Shown here: positions 33,106-48,200 of the stretch, one piece after another
Position numbering within the stretch: position 1 is the stretch's first letter
Layout: the number at the start of each line of letters is the position of its first letter
Assembly: GCF_000003815.2 (NCBI RefSeq)
Contig: NC_049983.1
Coordinates: 13,225,855 to 13,289,854 of the forward strand
Direction of reading: 5' to 3'
Origin: Branchiostoma floridae
Lineage: Eukaryota > Chordata > Leptocardii > Amphioxiformes > Branchiostomatidae
Length of the DNA: 64,000 nucleotides
Notes under the pieces: model-generated
Databases searched by the model: none
What the model saw: the letters and a program-made list of their open reading frames with translations, nothing else
Told to the model about the DNA's origin: nothing
Translations under genes and position numbers: made by a program

Positions 33106-36100
33106 ATTCAGTAATTGTTGTCTTCTTAATAGTTGAGTTCAGTTCTGTTGCCCTAGCTAATCCTTGTATGGGTAATGTATCATTTCAAGGCCAATTTATT
33201 TAGGTTCTATAGTATACTATTGGCTATGTCGTATGTTTATAACTTCCTGTTACCAGTCAAAGGGGATACACATCACGTAAACTGCACTTTCAGTTTGGTG
33301 TTTTTGTTTTCAATAATGCTGGTTTTGTGCAATATTGCACATTCGGTACATGTACAAACACAATATGTAAGTGGGTATGCGTTGATTTTTCATAAATTTT
33401 TCTAGCTTGTAGTATTCCTCGAGCGAAACTATTTATGGGGCTTATGAGTCATTGGTCTGTGTGTAAATAAATGGTCATTAACAAGAAGTCCATCCTTGCT
33501 TCTCCTGAACATCATAGCAAAGGCACTTTAAAGTATGTTTTGCAATCCTTAATAAAGCTCCATCCTATAGAGAGTAAAATAAGCCCTTTTTCTTCAAGAA
33601 TTTATTGCCAACAATCAGTAAATCAGCGCAAATCTGGCAAAACTGGAAGAACAATCCGTACTTAAAATCCTATTGTTCCTAAAAAGTTAATACAGTTTGG
33701 TATTTTACACTAGTTTTGTACAGCTATAGACATGTTTGTTCCAGAACTGTTCAGTAGAAAAATTTGCTTGTATACATGGTCCTACAAATTGCTTGTCTTT
33801 GCTCCTTATCATCTGATTTCCTCACTATCACTTTCTAATCCTCTGCTATGCTGGTTCAGAACTAGTTCATGGAATCTGTTTGGCTCAATGTGAGCACTGG
33901 ATAAGTCCCGATATGATACATTCTCTCACTGCACGCTAGCTAGGCAACACCAATCCAATGACCTGTTTCTTACACGTAGATGTCTAAAGGGAGAAAATGC
34001 AGCAATATGCCTAAATGACAAGGTACTGATAAATGGCCTCATGACAAAAGTGTAAAGTTAAAAGTTATGATGCTTAAGTGTCAGGGAAAGAAACAGTGAG
34101 CTAAACAGGGAGACAAAGAAGTGAACAAAAAAGCTCCAAAAGGAAACTTCGTGATTTATACAAATATGATATTATATATGATACTAACTGTAACATTTCT
34201 AAAATCATTTTTGAGTGTACAAGAAACAACTCATCAAATTGGTGTTGCCCTATTTTGTACTCTACCTTGAAGTTCTCCCTTAAGCATAAATTCACTCAGT
34301 ATAAACCAATGCATCATAAATGTACATAATATGTCTACCATCATGTTAATCAACTATGCATAATGTCAAGCACCATCAACACACTCAAAAGTCATCAGAT
34401 CATAGAAATCTTCATCAGGACAGCACACAGCTCTAACACACAGAACACTTCACTTTCAAATCATCTAAAATTCCATCATTTTACCTTATAAAGTCATTAA
34501 ATCTGATCTCCATCAAGGATAGTGTAGAATTGGAAGCTCATTGCTATGGTAAAGCATATCTTAAGTTCTACTGTGCAAAATCCCAACACATCATGACATT
34601 TGCATTTTGACAACCTTACATACATTTAACTACCATCAGTGCAGCACAGTCTAGGATGAATATTAAGAAATGCTTCCTTTCATATCTTTTAATATGTCAT
34701 CCTTCTAATAATTCAGCTTTGAGAAGGTTAACAACATTTGTTCAATCAATAAAGCTATCATGAGTGATCATTTGTAAGCAGTATCAAGTAAAATACATCA
34801 AAGTTGTACATGCCAATGTTTGTCAGTTGCTAACATAGTGAAAATACCTCTTCAAGTATCATAAAACTAAACTTTGTGTAATGAAAGTGCCGCAGAAGCT
34901 TTCAGCTATCAATATTTTCCTCCAAGTCAGATGGCAGCATTATCTGTTTCATCTGTATATCCATGTCAACAATAATAGCATACTGTCATTATACCTCACA
35001 ATAAACTTTCAGTTTATATATTACAAACTCTATATACCAGGAATTCAATACAAAAGAATACTTTCCAAATAAATACTTTGCATAGTTTTGCAACTAAGAG
35101 TAACAACTAAATAACAAAATCTTAAAATCTCCTGCCAAATATACTACTTTTGGTGATGTTATAAGATTTTATTGCTTTGAAATACATTCACCCCTTTGTC
35201 AAAGCCCAGTCTATATTGCACGTTTAAACTCTATATTTGCTTTCGTCAGCAAACAGAAGCTTCTGGCTTGAACCACATGTTCATTCATTCCACACAGGAA
35301 ACTTTACCGCTCATACCATACATAATTTACATCCAGACCCTCCGTAGATAGTTTGTAATTTTCACTAGACTGATCATTTACAAAGCGAACATGGTAGAAC
35401 ATACCACTCACATTCATTTAACCTCTCCATCCCGGGCCTGTAACATGCTTGCCAATATTGATTTTGTTTGGCACAGTCGAGATATGAGTACATTGTAGAG
35501 CAAAATATCACTTAGATCTTTAGCATTATCATATAAATACTATAATTACAGCAGCATTTTGAAAGTATGCAAGTTATTCTAAAGTGTATTCCTGTTATCG
35601 GAGAAGGTAAATTTTTAGATTCTTGAAGCAAAGCTGACTATACTCTTGAATGATGCAACATTCTACTTTGCATTTGTTCCTAGCTACATCAGATACAGCT
35701 ATCTGCCATTGTCACACTATCGTTTTAATGAAAAGTTTACAGCACCTGAAATCCGTGTTGTTGACCAACCCTTTGGCAGGCACACTACAACTGTGCTCTG
35801 TCCAAATTTTGTTAGAAAGTACAGCCCAAAAGAGGGCCGGTGTCAACCACAGAGTCCTGAGGTAGACATCCAGGATTCCATATTGTCCTTAATAAGACGT
35901 CATTAAGAGGCAAAAATTCCAGGATTCTCTACTTTCACACTTGAAAAACATTTTTTTTGTTTCCTACATACAGCAATCTTGTTAGCTCAACTTTCAGAAA
36001 CGCTCACTTCTAGCAAAACTCAATCATCAGATATATTATATACATGTGTACATGATGCATTTCAAAATCCTCTATTTCTGGCCTACTTACAAAATTACTT

Positions 36101-36244
36101 TTTGATCTACTGATCAAAACTGTTTGTGTTAGTGAGGTCTACCTCTGGGAGGTAAGAAATTCATAGTCTAAATCTTCTTGGAAGTATGAATATTGCATTT
36201 GAAAGGCAACATTGATAAAAAAATTGTTTCTTGGGTTTCTAGTG
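33106..36244. other. Convergent 3' flanks of the WD40 (+) and alpha2/delta (-) genes
   Basis: About 3.1 kb without a recognised coding exon. The first part contains the WD40 3' UTR with AATAAA at 33466 and 33551. On the minus strand it follows the alpha2/delta stop; a possible minus-strand AATAAA lies at 35168-35173. The rest is AT-rich and unassigned. Confidence 0.5.
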
Positions 36245-39200
36245 TCATGTTGCACCAAACAGCTTCATGATGAAGAGGAGGAAGCCTAGCTGGATACTTG
36301 TTGCAAACAGTGATGGTGCTGCCAAAGCTGCTGCCCCACAGTGACTGGCATCCTCCTGCACAAAGAAAAACAACTCTTCCTATTATTGAACCATCCATTT
36401 GATTTGTTAGAAATCAAAATGTCATAGCCTGACAGTGCACATTTTTACATTACTGTGCAACCTACATGTATACAACAACAAGATGATGTAAAATAAATAA
36501 ACTGTTGTAATAATCATAAATATTTATGAATAAAAAGAATCTTTCAACAAACATCATTGTCCAGTCATACTATGAGCTGGACTCTGCTAACTTGTACATT
36601 TATGAAAGCAGTTATGTGACTCATCCCAATATTTCAATACTCACTTTTTCCAACAGTGATGAAAGACACTGCTATACAGACATTACACAGAATCGTATCA
36701 AAGTACTTACATCTGGATGATGGGCATAACATCTTTCTGGACCTCTCCTGTACCTTGGTGTTACTTTACATTGATTTGGATTATTTGGTGACAAGTGTTA
36801 AGGTTATACCAGCTAGAGAAATCTTAATACCATCAACATAAACAGCCTTAATTTCAGGAAAAGGCCCAAAATGAATAGATACATTACATTCTACCAACCA
36901 TGATACTGTTAATCCATACAACTATTGTAAGGAACTTAACAGTATCAGATATAGTAGTCATCTTAATGTGTAGCTACAATCATAACAATAATATTCATTA
37001 ATAGGATTAGAAATGGTGGGTACCGGTACAGAACATGGGCCTGATGATAGTAGTAGTAATAGATCATACGTTTCTTTTACTGTAGGTATTTAGCAGATCA
37101 GGCAGACCACACTTGACAAACCCACCCTGTAATAGCATCATATTATAACAGTATATAATATTATGACGTAGTGAAAAGCTTTTGAGATGTTTTTCATTTT
37201 CCTCTAACTTGTTTTGTCTCTGCTGCAATACTACATGCAATTAGATGATGATTATACTTTTATTCCACAAGCAAAAATACAGCAAAATTATTCTGCCACA
37301 AAGTTGAAGGATATTCTTCTGTGGTTCCTGGATGAGTGGTGTGTTGTTACAACTGTTGCATACTTGGTCGGCCACAACCAGCAACAGATTGCTGTACCTC
37401 AGCTGTCGTGCAGTCATCGTTCTGTGACAGATAGCAGTGCTCATTAAGTCATATCTCTAACCAAAAAAATTAAAAAGATATTCATTTGATGTCTGTCCTT
37501 GGTGCTGATTTTTTTCTGGATTGTTACCATTATGAATAATATAATCCATTCAATATGTCATATGAAATTGTGTCTGACTGTTGACACATTGGTGCTTTTA
37601 TTCAGTGCCAGAACATAGCCTGTGTCTGTCCTTGGTGCTGAATTTCTGTCTGGATGGTTACCATTATGAGTAAGCAATTCTCTAACTTCATCTATCCAAT
37701 ATGAATCACAATTACAGCTATCATACGAGACAGGCCAAACGGAGAAACTTAAGAACAGAGATACCAAAGACAAACAGCCTTAAGAAAGCCTTCACATATA
37801 GAGCATCATCAGAATGGAACAAGTTATCACATGAGTTGCAAACTGTGAACACATGCAAGATTTTCAGACGGCAGCTGGTGAAACATACTCGAGACTTAGC
37901 TAAAGACACATGAGAGATTTGATGATTTTGGATATGGCACATGAGTTTGTTTAATGATTTTTTATTGACATGTTGTATGTGTGTATGTTGCAAACTGTAT
38001 GTGTCCAAGTATTATGTGTATTACTCCTGGAAGACTAGTTGTTGCAATGATATGTTAACAACTACAGGAGTCAATGAACAAGAAACAATAAAACAATTTG
38101 TGATATGAGCATTCAGTAGATCTATTTGAAAGAACACAAAGTAAAAATATCTATAGATACCTGGAGCAGTTTCCACAGTCGGTAGACCAATAGAGCTCAC
38201 GATCGTTCCCAAGGTAGTACTCATGCTGCAACCTGACACAGCTCACATTCTCGTCTATGCTGCTGTCGTCTCCCAGCTCCTCAGCCATGGCTGGGGGATC
38301 AAATGGTAAGATGATTTAAAAGGAATGTGTTAAGAATGTCTTTATGTAGTAAATGCTACAAACATTGTTTATCTTAGCAGAAATGCATTTAATCTGTACT
38401 TACTTGAGCTTGTCGAGAACAGAATCCTGTAAGATAGAACAAACATACATCATAAGAATTAATGATAACAATCCAACATTGAATTAGTCTGTTCATGGGG
38501 CCAAAAGTCATATAGAACTCATTTGGTAAGAAAGACATGAGCAAAATGATTAAAAGAATGAAAAATAATATAACCATGCATGACCTTGGTGCTGAAAGTA
38601 TTTCACATCAAAATATCTTTCTATATCTCAGGTTTTCCAGGACACAAAATAGACTCTTTAATATTCACATCTTAATAGGCATACTAAATGTTATGGATGA
38701 GAAATACAAGCAGTATATTTGTCATTAAGTTATCATCCTAGTAATAGCAACTAACGACAGTAATAAGTCAAAACAACTTACCCATAGACATTCTGCTGTA
38801 GGTAGGCCCTGCATAGGAGAAGAAAATGAAATCTTGTATTCAAGCTATGGTAGCATGGCAACTACTAAAGATAACATCAGCTACTATCTTTTATACTTGA
38901 AATGCTAGACATCTAAATCAATGGAGACACAAGACAATAAAAAACAATAATATTTGAGAAGAAAACTGATTAAACAAGCTTGTACCTCACTTCGTTACAA
39001 TGCATTTTCTACTATATATTGTAAATTAGTAAATGCTTGATAAATTGCTTGGCAGATTATGTAAAAGGAATACATTTGTACTATGGGCTGAGCTATTGTA
39101 TACAGTAATAGGGCAAACCATGCTGCATTGGTAGTCCACCACTGAAGGTTGACGGCCTCTGCAAGGTTCAGTCTTGGCTAAAGGGTTACACATAGTTTTA

Positions 39201-42200
39201 CATATTAGTTAGACATTTCTGATCAGGCTTGGCAAGTATGCATAGTAATTTGATTAATTGATTGGACCAAACAATAGCTCTACTACCAAAAACAACAGGT
39301 AGGTACATGTATATGTAATGTTACATGTATTCAGTAGTTATGATTACATGGTGGCTTCTACAAAACTTTACAAAGCCTTGGTGTACATTCCTCATCTTTG
39401 TGTCTATTATCACCAGCATTTATGTGAGGCTTAGTCAAACTCACCACAAAAGATACCCTCGACCCCGCACTGGCAACTTTAGGCTGTTCTTTTCTGCATG
39501 AGGCCTGAAAATCATACGCCTCCTCCCTGTAACATATTAAGGACCGTGTAAGATGAGATGAGTTGGCTTTTAGCATATGCCACAAATCAAGAGAGTTGAT
39601 ATGTCAGATGATACTCTTATCTGCTTTTATGGGACCAAAATCAATATCAAGTGGTGCAGAACAGTGCAATCACAATAATTCATGGAAAATGAGGTGTCAT
39701 TCTCCAAGATTAAAAGGTAATAAAATCTTCTATCTGTTGGGTAGAGAAAGTTATAAAGCCATATGTTTGATGATGAAATCGAAAATGTAGAACTTTACGT
39801 CTACATGTGGCTGTTTGTACAGAATGAAGCACTTATCAAATGTAGCAGCAGATGTGAAGGACTAAGGAAACATGCAGGTTACACACCTCCTGTACACTCC
39901 CTGAATGTACATCTCAGTCATCAGGTGCCCATCCACCTCACCAAAGAACCTGCCAACCTATTAGGAATAGGATAGAAATTCTTAAGCATGCAAATGTACA
40001 TTAATTATAGGAAATACACAAAAAAAAACTGTCGTAAACTGTCTTCAACACTCTATATGTTATAATGGTATAGGGAAACTTCTTCTAGGATATGATTAGA
40101 GACCAAGTGATGAAAACAGATGCCCTTAAGGTATATTTGAATTATCAAAAGTATTTAAGATACCATACTATGAGACCTAAAAGATATCCTTTCATACTTG
40201 ATCTGTGTACTAGCAGAACTAAAAAGATTGAGTTATTGAGGAGAATAATAATAATTGTGTAGTATCTGCAACAGAGTTGTCTGTTGATCCGCACTCACAT
40301 CTCCCACTTGATCATCTGATTGTGGTGACAATGAAAACTCCATCATCCAGCAAGACACGAGAAGATCTGGAACAACAAAATGGTTAAAATTGGTCCCAGG
40401 AAAAATGAGCTTTTTTAAGGCCATTTCTTGCAGGGGAATTACAGCCCTTTTGCCCCAGGTTTGCAGATTAAATAGCTATAAACATCACCTCATATATATC
40501 AGTAATGGCAAGTCCCAAGACTTACCTCACTATCTCTGCAACTCTTGCTAACTCCGTCTGAACAAGCCGGTCCTCCAGGACACTGTGCACAATATATGGG
40601 GTAGTATAATGTTATAGTGACTAGATCAAATGGAGCCAGACACATACAACTGATATTGTCACCCGGTTTTGATTAAACAAAATAAAAAAAGGGCAAAATC
40701 TTTTACTGTTCTGTTTGTTGCATATATCTTGATGAGCACATTTATTATCATACAGGGCCCACCAAGAGAAAAATTAGCGCTTGAAGACTAATTCTGTACC
40801 TGATCTGTGATGTGCAACATGGTGCCCAATATGATTTCTGGGTCAAGCTTCACTCCAACAACTGTAAAAGGAAACACATTTTATTAAATCACAGCAAAAA
40901 AAGCAGAATATTGAATTGCGCTTTTCCTAAAAAGTACATATAAATTTACAGAATGAAGTAGATAATGGTGATATATACCTGCTGGTTTAATGCCACCCAT
41001 GTCGTTAAGAGTGACAGAGGAGGTGGCCATGATGGTGTAATTCACTGGCCAGTTCTGGTGGTCTGGGGAGGGAATAAAATCATTGATTCACTATTGGCAG
41101 TGTACATTGAGTGAAAGGAGTCAGTCAACTACAAAATATAACAACAATGAACTATCCAACATAAATAGCAAATAGCTTGTCTCTTTGGACATACATTTGT
41201 TGATGCAACACTCTTGAATTGATACAAAGGCATGATATGACAGAATCTCTCCCCCAACCCTTTCAAAACTTACTTAATATGATACATGTTTTTTTGTAAC
41301 CATACATCTATCCCAATCTATTCCTTTCTGGCTGAGTCATTACAATATAGCAATTTGTATAAGTAAGTGTTGTTCAAATAACATTGCATCTCACCAGAAT
41401 TGTAAGGCACTGAGTAGATGAAGTAATTATTGTCAAGAGATCTCCTGAAGAAGGTCTGCTGCCAAGTGTCCCTCCTATCCTCAAAGTCCTGACATTCGCT
41501 GGAAACAACAATGATTACACATTAAATTTTGTAGCTTTGATTACCATGCACAAGGAAAACATTGTGTCAGATAACAGTTGTATGTACCAAAAGTGCTGTA
41601 TTTTGTCTGAGAAAAAAATATACACATGTAAGTGCAAAGAGTTTCATAACGCCATCCATATGATTAAAAAAATAATATTTAGAATTCTTTCATGTCAAGC
41701 TATCAATATTCAGTACCACTACAATTCTTTATTAATCTATTAATGAGAAAATGACTCTGGATTATTGTCTCACCTCTCAGGAAAGACCCTGGTGATTCCA
41801 CCTTCTGTTGATACAAAAGTCGCCACGATACCATCACTGTAGGAAAGGGAAAGACAATGACTGTAACTGTATAGACCAAACTGGAACATGACAATTTGCA
41901 CAAAAACAAACATCACTGGGTAATGATTACAAAAAAATGTTGTAGAGGGAAAAGGTATGACAAAAGTGATGAAGGTATACTTAATGGTTTTAGATTTATT
42001 GTTAGTTTTTATGAGAAATGAGCATACTTAATACATTTTCCAATTATAATGTTTAGCACATAAAATGATCCTATCATTGTTCAAAACATACCTCGCATTA
42101 TATCGAGCATTGCTACATGTAGCATTACATGCATTACCGGTATTACTGCATGACTCTAGGTCTTGACTGCAAGCAAAAACAAACAGATAAACATGCAGAC

Positions 42201-45200
42201 ATAGACATCATGATGGCAGAAAAAACAATAAATCACGGACTCTTGTTTGCAAAACAAATAATGCAAAACAATTGTGTAACTTATATCAAACACAGATCAC
42301 AAAATTACTGCACAGACCAAACAACAAAAGCAAAAACACAACACACATTAAAAGACAAACCTTCTACCAGTCAAATCTGTACAAGTGGCCACCTCTATGC
42401 AAAGGACCAACTAGCTATGAGACCACTTTTTTTGTAGCCCTTTAGATGATTTTTCACATTAACAGAAATCTTCAGAATCCTGTTTATGGTGACCACCTGT
42501 CCACATAGACCAGAGTTTATTTGACCCATGAGTAGTCATGGGCAGTTTCACTGTACTAAATCAGACATAACATCAATGATGACTTGGATGTAGAGAATAA
42601 GATGATGCTCCTTTTGTCGTTACCTCTTGAAGTCTACAGCTTTGTTATTCCAGAATTCTGCCAGCCTCTCGGTGACAATAGTGTCTAGCAGCAAGTGCTT
42701 CAGCCTGGGCTCATCACCTGTTATCAACATGACAGGACAATTATAGCAATCAATGAGCAAGCACTGTTATTATAATTGTGCCCATAATCTAACAGTTAAC
42801 AGATTTTCAGACTTCACCCCAATGCATGGCCTTAATTTCACTGCTTTAATTTCAAAATACTGCGAAGTTCCAGAGAAAAGATTGAGCACATTCTAATATC
42901 AATTTTACAGGCCTAGATTTAGTGACGTAAATTGCTAAGGAGGAGTCAATCTGTTCTATTAATCATAATATTTCACATAGGAGCTATTAGTCAAATTTCA
43001 TGCAAAGAAAACAGTCACTAACATTCAGCTGGGAAGTCAAAGCCACTCAGTTTCTCCAGGATGTCTTGTAGGAAGTCAGCATGGCTGGCATTTGTCAGAA
43101 CATCATCACAGAAATTCCTGTACATAACAGAATTATCAGTCGAGTGAGCATTTCAGGTGCTTTCATTACTGCTCATGGGAAAATACAGGTAGAAATTCAA
43201 TGTATCTTATTGCAAATTTAGAAGATTAATATTTTCTACTAGATTCTCTGACATAAAAAAAATCATGAAAAATGATATGAAATATGCATTGTAGAAAACT
43301 TCAAAGTACCTTTTATGGCTGAACATGCCTTAATTAAGGTGCTAAAGATTAGGCTGTGATGTGCAGTGGCTGTGGGGAAAGTGATTAGTCTTAACACTTA
43401 CCATGGTGCAATGAAGAGTGCAGAGCGCTGTGTTTGTAAGTAATCACGACCTGGATAAAAGACAGCCAAGAGTACTGATTCAGAAATTTATGGTGACCAG
43501 AATACCACTGCAGCTGCATACAGTGTTTATAAATATGACCAGAGATTTTTTTAACATCACAAGAAACCATCAAAAAGGATACACATGGCCCAAATCTTAT
43601 TTACTCATGTATCCAGAACAATGATGATCCACGCAAATTACACTTACAAAGCAACCAAAAATTTACATCACAAAATTGAACATGCTCTTTCCTTATGATG
43701 TTTTAGAGACAGCCCAAAAAAAAAGAAACTTTAGGGCTTTTCCAAAACTATCTTCTACCTGTTGGTATGTCAATGTTCTCTACTTCTATCCTCTTCTGTC
43801 TGTATTCCGGCAGCACCAATCCAAGGCTGCAAAGTTAAATTGAAATTCATGATTAATCCACATCTTAAACCTGAATATGTTTGAGATTCAAAGTAAAAAT
43901 GCTTCAGGGACTAAACAATTTCATTCTTGTTCAAATATGGCAGAAAATATTGGTAAAACAATCTCCTCAAATGTCATTGAATGGTATTTTGGGTCCCCTG
44001 TCGCTGGCAGCAAGTGCACTGTGCTACTAGACCAGGATTCCAAATGAATAAAATTTCTAGAAACTCCATCTTTAACCTGGTTGCTTTCTACATGTATATG
44101 AAAGCCATGGAATTCTGCTGTTTGATCTAGTATCAATATCTTCTTCCATTATTAGCATCAGCTGTACATCGCCAAGCTCAAGCAGCTGGTATGGCAAAAG
44201 ATAACACATTTTGTGATTGTAACAAGGAAACATTGCTGTGAACTTAATACACAAACTTCAGACATACATTGTCATTGATACAAAAAGGATTTTCATGTCC
44301 AGGAAACAGTGGCTAGCAAAATGCTCTCAGATTATTATAACTACATGTAAATCATGAATAGTTAAAACACACTGACAAAAGCATAGACAGATAGGATTAT
44401 TTCCACTTGTATGTTTTGTGAAGTACCATAAACTTTTTAGAAATACCACAAGTAGTTACTGTAACTCCTACTACAAAAACGTCTACTTGTACTTTTAAGC
44501 CTAAAAAGTTTGCTATACTATTACATACACATGCACAAAAACAGATTCCATACATGTCAAGCAAATATCCAAAAATCACTTTATATCTGTAAAACATAAT
44601 GCTTATGATGCATAGAATGCGCTTCTCCTCAGTACCATTTGTCAAACAAACATCATCAGCCAGGCTACATCTTACTTGATTTAATACAGAAATAAATGCA
44701 TATGATGGTGCCCTCAACTACAACTACAACCACGACACATTTGTAGAGTTGGAAATTAAAGTCTTTAGATTTACGGTGGGCCCAAGTGATGTTTCTCATC
44801 GTCAACATTTGTGTTTCAATAAGAACAATGAGGATAAGTGTGAGTCAGACAATGAGTTAGGTAATAACAATTATAATATTGAATGTTTATAAACATCACT
44901 CAGTTTTTCTGACAGCAATGTGTGAAAGACTTGGTTAAAGATACGCAGGTTAAGGTTAAGGTAGGAAAGACAGACATTCATTTAGTCAGGAAATACATAG
45001 CTCTAGAGATGGGCACAGGACATAAACTTATGATATAGAATCTACTTTATTTTCCAAAATAATCAGACATGAATTTAAGGGGGAACACAGAAAAGTCAGC
45101 ACACCGATGGTCTGGCAAGGATGAAGTTCTACCAGGGCAAGAATCCAAAACAAAAGTGAACAAAAAATATTAGGCAGAGATAGAACTGGGCTTTAATGCC

Positions 45201-48200
45201 ACTACTTTGGGGATCAGAGTTTGGATTGTGGAACAGCAAACAATGAATGGCTTTGTTGTTTGCTTTGGGATATGAGAGGCTGTTTCAGGAGGAGCCTTTG
45301 TCATGTTTGCTGAGACAATTTAGTGACAGAGTGACATTTTATTCCATTATTCATACATCTTCCTGAAACAGCCTCAGCTCTGAGAGCAGGTTAAAGCCTA
45401 ATGACTTGTGTACATACCTACATATCCCTCTTTGCCGTTGATGTTCATTGCAAATTAATGGCATTTTAAAATGGTAGAGATGAGAACAAAATACAAGTCA
45501 ATTCTTTTAGCTCACCGTCTATTGGGGAGGGGCACCACGGACACTTCTCTTTTTTAGTTTGTTATAACGCCAAACATGCAAGGGACTAATTCTAAGGGAA
45601 CTGAGACATGCAGCAAGTTAAGAGTTCACAGCTGACACTTTTTAGGGAGAGGGATGCCTGTTGCAGCATCTCTACAGGGTAGCACTGTCTTAGAGGGATG
45701 ATAACAGTGGGGCCTGTTCTCACAAGAATTTGGGGGCTAAAGGGAAGGAGTCATGGGCACACAACACTTCCACTGACGACACGTGGGTTGCCTACACCAG
45801 CCGGTTGCAGCCATGCACAGGGGGGCACTGCCGGGGTCTGTGCCTTCACATCCTGGACAACACAAATGCTGCAAAGGTACTGGGGAAAAATTACCAGGAG
45901 TTAGATCAGAGTTTCACCCATGCATTAGTGCAAGGCAAGCACAGACGGCCTACCTGAATATGGTGCTGTTCATGGGACCGTAGATGTATGTCCTGTTCAC
46001 AAGGTCCACGTATCTCTGCAAACAAGCAAACAAACAAATTATCTCATGCAAAACAACAATCTGACTGAAACACTAAAAATGGCCTTAAACATTGTACAAA
46101 GTTGTCATAGATTTGAACGAGGGCTATTTCATGATAGTAATACATGTGCCATCATGTATCAGCTATTGTCCATTCAATAGATACCGTACTGCTCTTCCTA
46201 CCTATTGTTTTCTGTTATCACAAAACACTGAATCCTATAACCTTAACATGTCTGTTACAGCTATCCAATAAGTAGCCCAGACTTGAAATAAGTACAAAGT
46301 GCCTCACCTCATCTTGTGACCTGACAAAAGTCTCTATAGTCACTGCTCCTGATGCTCGATCAATCATGTTTTTCCTCACCTGGAGGTATATGAGAGAGAT
46401 TAATTTATCAATAAAAATGTTCTTCCCTTATCTCTTGTCAACTTGTAGACATCTGAGTTTGGAGAAGCTTAAAATGTCTATTTCTATCATCCATTGAAAC
46501 TCAAGTACAACATGTTAATACGTACTAGGTCAATGCAGGCAAAAAAAACATCCATAAATATGATGATGGATACATGATCATCTTATCAATGCCGTATCAT
46601 CTACAGAGAAAAAAAAAGTAGTGAAACTGCGAAACCACTTAAGATGTTCTTTCATACTCACTTCTTCCTTACTGGGGTTGTCTGGTTCCACCTCCAGGAA
46701 ATCAACATTAGGTGGCTCTGACAGGTAACCCAGCTGAAATGAACAGATATGACCTCTTAATTCTGTGGTACACGGTTTGTACAACTGCATGGTTTTGTCA
46801 CAAGTCCTTTTTTTGTCATAAATGTTGTACTCCCTTCAAAGCCTCTGTACAATGTATTCTAGGTGAGAAGCCTAAAGTTTGTGATTGACATTGATTAAAT
46901 GGTTAATATTCTATTTGTAAAATCTTCTCTTCATGTAAGGAAATAAATGATGGCAGAGTGCAGAGCATTTGTATTAAGCAAAAAGATATGTATTTAACAA
47001 CAGATCTCCTCCCTCTTTCAGATCTAATAAGTGCTGTTGCAATTAACATTACATCTGATCCATGTTGGAAAAAAAGCTAGTGCAAAAACGTAAGGATTTT
47101 AGAAGACCAGTTGATCACTGGCCTACTTACATCAAGGTGCATTAAAGGGGAATTTGTAACTTTCATCATTTTTCGATTATGATACAAACACACCATACAC
47201 AAACACATCACACACACACACACATCACACACGCACACAGAGTGCCCATAAGCTAAATATATCTGCAACAAACAAGTCTTTGCAGTAGGATTATTTCCCA
47301 AATACAGTACTAATGTATACATATTTCTATACGTTTCAAACAAAGTACAAGAGCAGGTTGTAACACTATATTGAATGACATAGACACACTGAACATGTTA
47401 ATTCATTTCATTAAACTTTCCATGCAAAAATTAACAACTTTTTTTAATGTGATTAATGAAACACTTCTGACTGTTAGTTGTGATCACATTATTTGTTTAG
47501 AAATTGATTTAAATAATTGAATTGTTAGTTGTTTGTGATTAGCATACACATGTAGGTCAACACAGTGCCACAGCAACATCACAGGTTATCACAATTATCA
47601 TACAAGTCTATTAATTTCTTGTCAAAATCAATAAATATCAGTGAGTCATTTCATCATCTCACAGCAAAATCAATGATTAATAACAATGATCTTAAATGTT
47701 AAAGTTATTTATAGAAATCAAGTAGAATCAGTGAGGTGTTATCAGCTGCTTATTTGGTTAGATCATCACCATATCACAGTCCAGCCAGACTCACCCTATA
47801 CTCTAGCCGTGCTTTCTCAGAAAACTGAAAATGAATACAGCGTACAGCGTATAGCATGCAAAGTATTATAAGCATGAAATGGTAATGGGACAACAAAAGC
47901 ATTATGAAAAAGAAATAAATGGAAATCTGAACAGGTGCAAGAAATATGACTTGTGGAATTTTTTTACTGTTTTGGCAGGATAATTTTTAGAGCATTTTAC
48001 AGGTAGTTTATAGCATTTTACAGCTAGTTTGTAAAACTGTTTTGGACAAACCAACAGTTTGCAACCAATTTGGTCAACCTGAACAATATTGCTGGAAGAC
48101 TCACCGATGAATAAGTTTGCTCCTGTAACAAAAGAAAATGAACTGCAACTGATGAGTTATGAAACTTGGGACAACAAAAAGAAACCTTTATATGCATACT

